Assembly (NCBI GenBank): GCA_039105265.1
Contig: JAPFFF010000018.1
Coordinates: 1,798,001-1,862,000 of the forward strand
DNA length: 64,000 nt
Direction of reading: 5' to 3'
Source of the DNA: Tritrichomonas musculus
Taxonomy: Eukaryota > Parabasalia > Tritrichomonadida > Tritrichomonadidae
A model generated the notes under the pieces. The model searched no databases and was not told the origin of the DNA. It saw only the letters and a program-made list of their open reading frames with translations. Position 1 is the stretch's first letter, and each line of letters opens with the position of its first letter. The position numbers and the translations under genes are program-made. Shown here piece by piece: positions 57,223 through 64,000 of the stretch.

Positions 57223-58674
57223 GTTAATATAGTTCAATTATTATATTTATTATAATTAAATATGAAATGATTTACAAATATATTCATTATTTAAAATTAA
57301 ATGATGAGCAATACTTGTTTTCGGAATAGGAAATTAACACGTTAAAAATGATTGTTCATTTTTTATATTCCTCAAAATAAAAAAGGATCGTTTTATTCAA
57401 TTTTGTGTAAAATTCTTAATTTCACAAAAAACGAAAAAGGTTATTTTGATAGGAAATTTTATTGCAAACAAATAAACGTAATAAAACCAAACTATTTTCT
57501 TCAAAAATGTTAGCGAGTTATATATGTTATTACACATCATATATAAAAATTAATACAGTAAAAAAATTAAAATTTTTAGCATATGTTCCAAAGATAATTG
57601 CTAAACATTGCATTTTTAGACATTATCTACATTTTTCTCAAATAAAAATTAATGAAAAACAAAAATAAAGAGTTTTAACTAATAAGTAATATATGAATAA
57701 TTATTTTATTTAATTTATAATCAATAAATGTTAATTTCAAAATGTTTAAAAAAATTAATGCAATTCAATGAAAGCATTCAAAAAGTTATGAAATTCATAG
57801 AAAATAATCATCCAAGATCTTATGTGTCAATTGGTCAGATTTTCACATATTTGTTTTATCTCCTATGAATAAATTAAAGCACCATAAAATGATTAAGTAT
57901 CGAAGGCGAATAAAGAAAATAAAATTGAGAGCATAACGATCATTTTAAAAATACCATTATCTTACAAAAAAATTTTAAAAAGTAGATTTTTATCTTAAAT
58001 ATAATATTAAAAATATCACATTTATATAATAACAAATTTGTAATTCATATAAATAGCATATTTGTATAAAAATAGCTGAATTATTTAAAATACGTTTTTT
58101 TGAAACTTTTGCGTTTTATCACGTTTAAACAAATCAATTGTTATTGAATCAGATTTGAAATTCTGAAATCCTTCAGTGCACGAGAAACGACTACCATGCA
58201 AGTTTGCCTCAAAAAATTGAAAAGAAATTGAAGGAAGCATTCAAATTTGAAAACTAACCGACAATTCTGAAAAACTCTAGTTTTTTTTTTTTTACTGAAA
58301 TTTTAAAAAAATTTGCCTAAAAAAATATTTTTTATAAAGAATTCAACTAGAAAATAACGCCTAATAACTAAATAAAATTATTTAATAATTTTTAAATTGC
58401 ATATTTAAGTTTTATTAAAATATAATAAGAGATTTATTGGCTTAATTCAAAGATATATATGTTTTTAATATTTCTGGACATAAATGGCCTTTTTAGCTTT
58501 TTTTCTGGGAAAAATAATCGATGATACCGTTTATTCTGAACCTTAAAATATTTGAACGAACTCTGTTTAAAATAATAAACGCAAATATTTCAAAAAATAT
58601 AATGAATTCATATTTAAAAAATTAATAAAATAATAGCACTGTTCAAGCACTGTGAATTTTTCATAATAATAAGT
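57223..58674. other. Long intergenic region, no gene seen
   Basis: About 1.45 kb of AT-rich DNA. The 68-codon plus-strand frame at 57462-57668 is low-complexity. No RNA gene or inverted repeat was found by eye. Confidence 0.5.
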
Positions 58675-59213
58675 AAAAGCAGGAATAGACTCTGGAGCTT
58701 TACATGAACAAATTTATCAAAGCTTTGAGTGCTCAAATTGTACTTTTAAGAAGAATAAAGCTAACGGACAAAAGCATGAAGTCTACATTGAAACTGAATT
58801 CAAATGCTAGAAAATTGATGATCCCTCTAGCTCAGTTTCAAAGACTCCTTCTGGAACAAGTGACCAAGAAATTAGTTTTCAAAATTGCATTTTTCAAGAA
58901 AATGCAGAAGGTAATACCAATGAAATTCTAATTGATAATTCACCTAACATTCCTGTCCATTTTTATAGTTCTACATTCACCGATTGCACAACAAGCAGTT
59001 ATATTATTGATGTTAAATACACTGTTAAAGAAGTTCAAGTTAAAAACTGCTCTTTTACATTTACTGATGATGAACACTTGGCGCAAGCTATACATTCTAA
59101 AACCAACAACATTATCCTTCAAGGAAATGAATTTACAAAGTGCGCATTACACGCAATCCAAATTGAATTTCCCGATGTCCAAAGCGTTGTTAAATTAATT
59201 GAAAATAAATTGA

Positions 59214-59345
59214 TAGTCATTTTTGCATACAACTCAATTTTTCTGAATAGTATTGAAAAATGAAGATAATCAACTCAATTTTGAAATAAATAATTATTAG
59301 TTTTCAATGATAAATTGAAAATTGAGTTGTATGCAAAAATGACTA
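59214..59345. mobile_element. 132-bp palindromic MITE with TA flanks
   Basis: Inverted ends TAGTCATTTTTGCATACAAC then TCAATTTT (59214-59241) and the reverse complement at 59318-59345. TA is on both sides if counted as the target duplication. It interrupts the Pmp-like gene between rungs. No frame is present. It is small enough to form a near-complete hairpin. Confidence 0.75.
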
Positions 59346-61389
59346 CCAGTTTATATTTACTGACTACTTTAAAGGTGAAATTCTTGATACTACTTTTTAT
59401 ACTCAACCACAAATTGAAGGAAACGTAATTGAGAATGTAGCTACATTTTCCAGTTTAAATTGATGAATCAACTTGATACCATCAAATTTGTCAGAAACAC
59501 ATTCAGGAATATTGATCTGAATAGTGAGTCCGGTGGTGTTGGAATTGAAGTTGAAAGTGAAGATACAAATAACATTCTCATTTTATTATTTGAAGATTGT
59601 ACCTTTGATAACACTCAGAACAAAAATGTTGCATGCCTGGGAGGAGGCGCAATTCATTGCGGTAATCGACAAAATACTGGAAATGTGCATTTGACCGTTA
59701 AAGGCTGCAAGTTCCAAGATGCAAATCATGAAGAGAAAGGTGGTTCTATTTACATAAATGTTAAAAATGAAGTTTTAATTGATAATTCAGCAGGTACAGG
59801 AGCTTCTATTTATATCAAGCCAGATTATACGCACCATACCACGCAGTCATTAATTACAATAAATAACTGTAATATCCAACAAAATGAAGCCACACAATCC
59901 GGTTCGGTTTTCATCGAATCTGGCTCAACAAAGACGATAAGCATTAATTACTGTACTTTTGACAATTTCCCAAAAGACATGGCAGTAAAAGGCACCACTC
60001 TTCAGCAGACAATAAAAGAGCCTGCACTTACAATAACCCAAATAAAAGGAGTCTTCAAAGATGATGTTATAATTGATGAATGCATTTTTGATAGTTGTCT
60101 TGGGGAACAAAACAAAGCATTTTACATTCTTGTTGAAAAAATTTTAATTTCGATTTCTTATACTGCATTATAACCAATATGCAGGCAACAGGTGTTGAAA
60201 ATTATGCCAACTTAAAACTTGATAACATTTCATTTATTGATAATAAATGTGATAGTCTGTATGGAGGTGGAATTGGTATTAAGTTTATTGAACCAGCCAA
60301 CGCTTTGTTTGCTGCTTTACAAAACATATCCAAAAGTCGTCCTTCTTTAAATGGAAAAGAATACTTTAAATGGTGATGGCGGTGCCCTTCAACTTTGTTA
60401 CATTTGCAAGATGAATGATATGAACGTTTATTTCGGCGATTGCATCTTTAAAGGAAATAGAGCTCATCGTAATGGAGCTGCAATAGCTGTACAAACTTAT
60501 TATGATGTTACTATTGAGCGTTGTATTTTTGAAGCAAATATTGCAAATGCAGAGACATCATCACAGTCAGTTTACAATAATTATTTCGACCTGAAATCTC
60601 AAGGCAGAGGTGGCACAGTTTACGTCAACCCAGCTTATTCATACGATGAATCTGATGGATGCCAACCACCAGATATTCCAATGAAAATTTGCAAAGTTGA
60701 AAACAGTGCATATGATGGATTCGCTATGTACAGTGAAGGTGACAATCCTGAAACCAAATTCACAATTAAAATGAATAATTTCATTGATAATTATAATGAA
60801 AATAATCATCATAGTGACAGTAATAGCATTTTGGGAGCTGCCATTACTACGGAAATTTGTTCAATTACCGAGGAACAAATTAGTGCTGATAATTCATTTT
60901 CATATACTAAACCTATAATGGTTAAAAACTTATGATGCGCTGATCATTATGGAAATAATCATACTCAAGGCTTTAGTGAATCTAATCTTTTCTCAGATTC
61001 ATATCTTTTCGATCCAACAAGCCCGTTCTCTCACTCAAGCGCCTTTTCTAAAGCCAATCCTTTCAGTGAGTCTCAAAAGTTCTCTTCATCTTCAGCATTT
61101 AGTCCATCGACACATTTCACGCCATCGCTGTGTTCAGCCAATCTGAGCAATTTTCAATAGAAACATCAATAAATTCAGAATCAAGTGAGGCTATTGAAGT
61201 AGAAGCTTCATGCGGAGTTGAAGATTCATCCTTAATTTATGGAATTAGTAGCTCAGAATCATCAGTTGAACAAGCTGAATCATCTGCAAACGAGGTTGAA
61301 GATTCATCCGTCTCATCCAGCACTGAATCAAGCATCGACAACGAGGGAGCAAGCCTGGACCCATCAGTTGATCAATCCGGATCAAGCAT

Positions 61390-61485
61390 AACCAACGAAG
61401 GAGCTGAATCCAGTACAGAAAATGAAGGAGCTGAATCTAGTGCAAACAACGAAGGAGTTAAATCCAGTACAGAAAATGAAGGATC
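61390..61485 (+). repeat. 27-bp coding repeat (EGAESSTEN)
   Basis: Three to four tandem copies of a 27-bp unit beginning GAAGGAGCTGAATCCAGTAC in the Ser/Glu-rich part of the Pmp-like gene. Confidence 0.7.
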
Positions 61486-62451
61486 ATCTTCAGAATCCTT
61501 GAGTGAGCCTTCATCAAGCGAAGAACCACCAAATCCATTTGATGGTCACTGCATTGTTAACGATGGTGAAACGAACAGCACAATTAACAACCGCCGCAAT
61601 TACTCTGAGCCAGTGCAGAATGATGTTATCATCTATGCTCATGGAACAAACCTCACCAACTACGAATACATCGAAAACGGCTCTGCCATCCACATTATAA
61701 ATTGTGGCCTCAGAGTTGCAAATACAAGCTTCATAAACTGCCATGCATCAAATGGGTGTGGCGGCGCCATCTACATCTACAACATCACGATTGTATCGTC
61801 ACTCTTCACACATTGTAGCGCCTTATACGGCGGTGCAGCTTACTTCTACAATGATGTCAATCAAAACACAGCGACCGTTATCCCGTCTTCTAATAACATG
61901 CAGGTAAGCGGTGGTAACGCAAACGTTCAGTCTTCTTCGTATAAAGGCAGCAAAGGAAAAGGCGGCTCTACCAAAGCGTACAACATTTTCATCGAGGATC
62001 CCCAACCTGAAGGAGAAAGAATCAAAGCTCTTGAAGAGAGATCGAGATCGATTTTGAAAATAATGGAGAAAAGCCAGCCAGTTCTATTTTCTTCATTGTG
62101 AAAGATGAAGACAAAGACGAAATCATAGATTGCTCATTCAAAGGAAAATTAGCTAAAGATTCCCGTTGCATAGATGGACACCTTCTTTCAAAGCACTCTT
62201 CCAAGCTTCAGATTAAGTCGTGCGAATTTGAATATAACTCAAATGAGGCAATGTACAAGGAGCTGATTGCTGACCTGATGAGATTCGTCATTGGAAATTA
62301 TAGCTGGGCTAAAGCAATCCTTTGTTCACATGCTTTCTTATTTGCAACTTACCTTGTTCTTGTAAAATTGAACAAAAAGCATACAAGCGATAACCATGAT
62401 TATGAAAAGTTTTATGAAGATGACTGGAATCAGGTATACGAATCAATTTAA

Positions 62452-63233
62452 TTAATTATTAAAGATTATAATCTTTTATTTCATTCTAAATATATTTTAG
62501 ATTTTTTTTTTTTTTTTTTTTTTTTTGCTTTTATTCTTCGAAATGAGGTTGAAAACTATTTGATTTGCAAAATAAATCTAATCGAAAAATGAAGAAACTT
62601 TAAAGCTGATTGATGACATTATGAATTTTAAATCGAATCATGGCTTTATTACCTTTGAATATATGTACTGCTTTATAAAAAAGAAAAAGAATATTCAAAT
62701 GTTGAAAAAAGCCAAAAAAAAAAAAAAAAAAAAAAAGGTAATGGTTTATTCCTGCACCACTTTTTCAGAGTGCAAATTATCTATTTATCTAATTTATAAT
62801 AGTAGATATAGAAATAAAAAATAAAAAAATAAAAACTATTCATTGTATCTATTAATATTGTATACAAAAAAATCCGAAAAAAAATCATTGACGACCAATT
62901 GCAAATGAAGATTACCAATATAGGTCAAAAAATTGATCGTCATAGGTGATTAAGTGAACAAAGCATTGCCAATTTTTACATATTTTATCAGTGTTCAGCT
63001 TCGGCATGAGAAAAATCCAGCGATTTACTTTTTGTTAAATTAAAGATTACTCCTTTAGTATATTAAGAATTTACTAAACTATTCATGAAATGATGTTTCA
63101 TTCCAAAACTTTAAAAACATAAAAAATAAAGAAAAATAGAGTCCTTTGAAAAAGTGGTGTAGGTATAAACCATTTCTCAAAAAAAAAAAAAAAAAAAATA
63201 GTTTGCATTCATTTTATTTTATTACAAACAATT
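62452..63233. other. Intergenic region with poly-A/T runs and an inverted-repeat pair
   Basis: Contains T27 (~62500-62526), A22 (~62715-62736), A19 (~63181-63199) and the inverted pair listed separately. No gene is seen. Confidence 0.6.
62740..63174. repeat. Imperfect 31-bp inverted-repeat pair, 435-bp span
   Basis: The left arm AATGGTTTATTCCTGCACCA then CTTTTTCAGAG (62740-62770) matches the reverse complement of 63144-63174 with three mismatches. The outer sides are poly-A. No clean target duplication is visible. It could be a MITE whose ends lie in the A runs. Confidence 0.6.
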
Positions 63234-64000
63234 TTAAGAATCTAAAACGAATCCAAGACCAACGGTATAAATTTTATGGACGTTATCAGCACATCCATAA
63301 GTAGACATTAAAACTCCATCTTTAATATTCCGCTGGAAATAGGACTGAACGATTCCAGTTGATGAAATAACGGCCGATATCCTTGACATTAAAAAACTTC
63401 TTTGAATTCCAATTCTAAATTCAGATGAGAGTAACGGCTCACTATTCAATCCACCTGCATCAATTTTCAATGTAGCTCCTGCAAATGTTTTTGGTTCAAT
63501 TGAATAAGTTGAACCGATTGCAAGTGAAATGTTTTCTGCGATATGAAGCATTGTGCAATATTTATGACCTTCACGCAGCTGTGGTACACTTGGGTCGTTT
63601 TTTTGATAATAATAGAGTTTTTGAAGATTGTTATTCTTCATACGCGCTTCTAAATTAATTATTTTTGTTCTATCAATTAAAAATGCTAATGAAAACCATG
63701 GATTTATTTGATCTGTAGTGTTTGATAAAACTGGTAACATTATTGATGCTCCAAGGCCGTATTTGGGTGATGGGAAATAAGTTGAATAAAATGTGAATGA
63801 AATATCTCGGAAATAGTTTGAAACATCAATATCTAATCGACTTGTTGATTGACTTCCGTAATAACTGAGACTTGAACCAAAATCAGGCAAGTAGAACTTT
63901 GATAAATTTCGAATTGTACTGGCAAAATTAACAGATGAAGCTGGATTTATTGGAATTGTTATGAAAAATGTAGGTGGCGAATTTTTTGAAAAGCCAAAAG
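63234..64000 (-). CDS. Organellar beta-barrel (Tom40/VDAC-like) protein, partial
   Basis: An open frame from the stop at 63234 to the window edge (>255 residues), so the N-terminus is missing. The frame runs past the Leu codon at 63890, so no start lies in the window. Alternating polar and hydrophobic strands (YFRDISFTFYSTYFPSPKYG, NPWFSLAFLIDRTKIINLEA, NISLAIGSTYSI, FAGATLKIDAG, EFRIGIQRSFLM) and a C-terminal strand KIYTVGLGFVLDS are typical of mitochondrial-type porins and Tom40. In trichomonads it would sit in the hydrogenosome outer membrane. The choice between Tom40, VDAC and another porin is open. Confidence 0.5.
   Translation of the reverse strand, partial: FGFSKNSPPTFFITIPINPASSVNFASTIRNLSKFYLPDFGSSLSYYGSQSTSRLDIDVSNYFRDISFTFYSTYFPSPKYGLGASIMLPVLSNTTDQINPWFSLAFLIDRTKIINLEARMKNNNLQKLYYYQKNDPSVPQLREGHKYCTMLHIAENISLAIGSTYSIEPKTFAGATLKIDAGGLNSEPLLSSEFRIGIQRSFLMSRISAVISSTGIVQSYFQRNIKDGVLMSTYGCADNVHKIYTVGLGFVLDS

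Larger units (their letters stand above)
58675..62451 (+). pseudogene. Truncated, broken Pmp-like beta-helix surface protein gene
   Basis: A host surface-protein family resembling trichomonad polymorphic-membrane-protein-like adhesins. It lacks a start and signal peptide: homology begins abruptly at ~58675 (SGALHEQIYQSFECSNCTFK). Through 60930 there are beta-helix rungs with CxFxxC/N-type turns and GG-A pairs (GGGAIHCGNRQNTG, ERCIFEANIANAET, GNRAHRNGAAIAVQ). A Ser/Glu-rich mucin-like stretch (61140-61530) has a 9-residue EGAESSTEN repeat. More rungs follow (HIINCGLRVANTSFINC), then a membrane helix near the end (KAILCSHAFLFATYLVLV) and a short charged tail ending VYESI. Breaks: one stop near 58804, a MITE at 59214, and frame changes near 59460, 60170, 60340, 60940, 61130 and 62098. 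It is probably dead, though some breaks could be assembly errors. Confidence 0.75.

Noticed and set aside
57462-57668. 68-codon plus-strand frame
   Set aside because: Lys/Ile/Phe-rich chance frame without conserved texture.
59214-59345. Intron in the surface-protein gene
   Set aside because: It starts GT but has no 3' AG or branch motif, and its inverted ends fit a MITE.

Overview
This window looks like nuclear DNA of a trichomonad parasite (Parabasalia). Tritrichomonas is my best guess at genus; the window alone cannot fix the species. It is strongly AT-rich, uses the standard code, and its genes are almost all single-exon on both strands with short spacers. The protein families are the trichomonad set: TKL-type kinases fused to Sel1 or ankyrin repeats, a BTB-like/F5-8C protein, BspA-like leucine-rich repeats, Pmp-like beta-helix surface protein remains, and Rab, CK1 and AAAP families. 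Several start codons are preceded at 5-20 nt by TCATT initiators of the Trichomonas type.

Layout. 173-5314: polyQ pseudokinase with Sel1 repeats. 5937-7295: BTB-like/F5-8C protein. 8100-9237: broken kinase-Sel1 gene. 9749-11491: ankyrin protein. 11945-13060: decayed LRR-kinase, next to a 1.48-kb TA-flanked inverted-repeat element (13151-14633). 15522-21734: ASCC3/Slh1-like double helicase. 22090-23246: U2AF large subunit, with a 29-nt intron recognised here. 23453-25597: kinase-ankyrin gene with an in-frame stop and an evenly spaced array of ankyrin units. 25762-25834: tRNA-Ile(GAT). 25930-33582: a 2550-residue protein with six consecutive kinase domains, only one with intact catalytic motifs, followed by Sel1 repeats. 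33892-38541: hypothetical genes, a coiled-coil protein and a relic-rich stretch (an ankyrin-family N-terminus, a MULE-like transposase remnant, a 38-bp inverted repeat). 38542-57222: a housekeeping block holding an Sfi1/CCDC191-like protein, a PAAF1-like WD40 protein, an amino-acid transporter, a Rab, a prion-like Q-rich protein, Ski2, a bromodomain-NET protein and CK1, with a 0.23-kb MITE at 46679-46914. 58675-62451: a truncated, multiply broken Pmp-like surface protein gene carrying a 0.13-kb palindromic MITE. 63234-64000: the C-terminal part of an organellar beta-barrel protein, cut by the window edge.

How the genes relate. Slh1/ASCC3 (ribosome rescue), Ski2 (3'-5' mRNA decay), PAAF1 (proteasome base) and U2AF65 (splicing) are conserved RNA and protein-turnover functions and sit in intact genes. 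Between them lie lineage-specific kinase, ankyrin and surface genes, about half of them decayed, plus small DNA transposons. No virus-like element was recognised.
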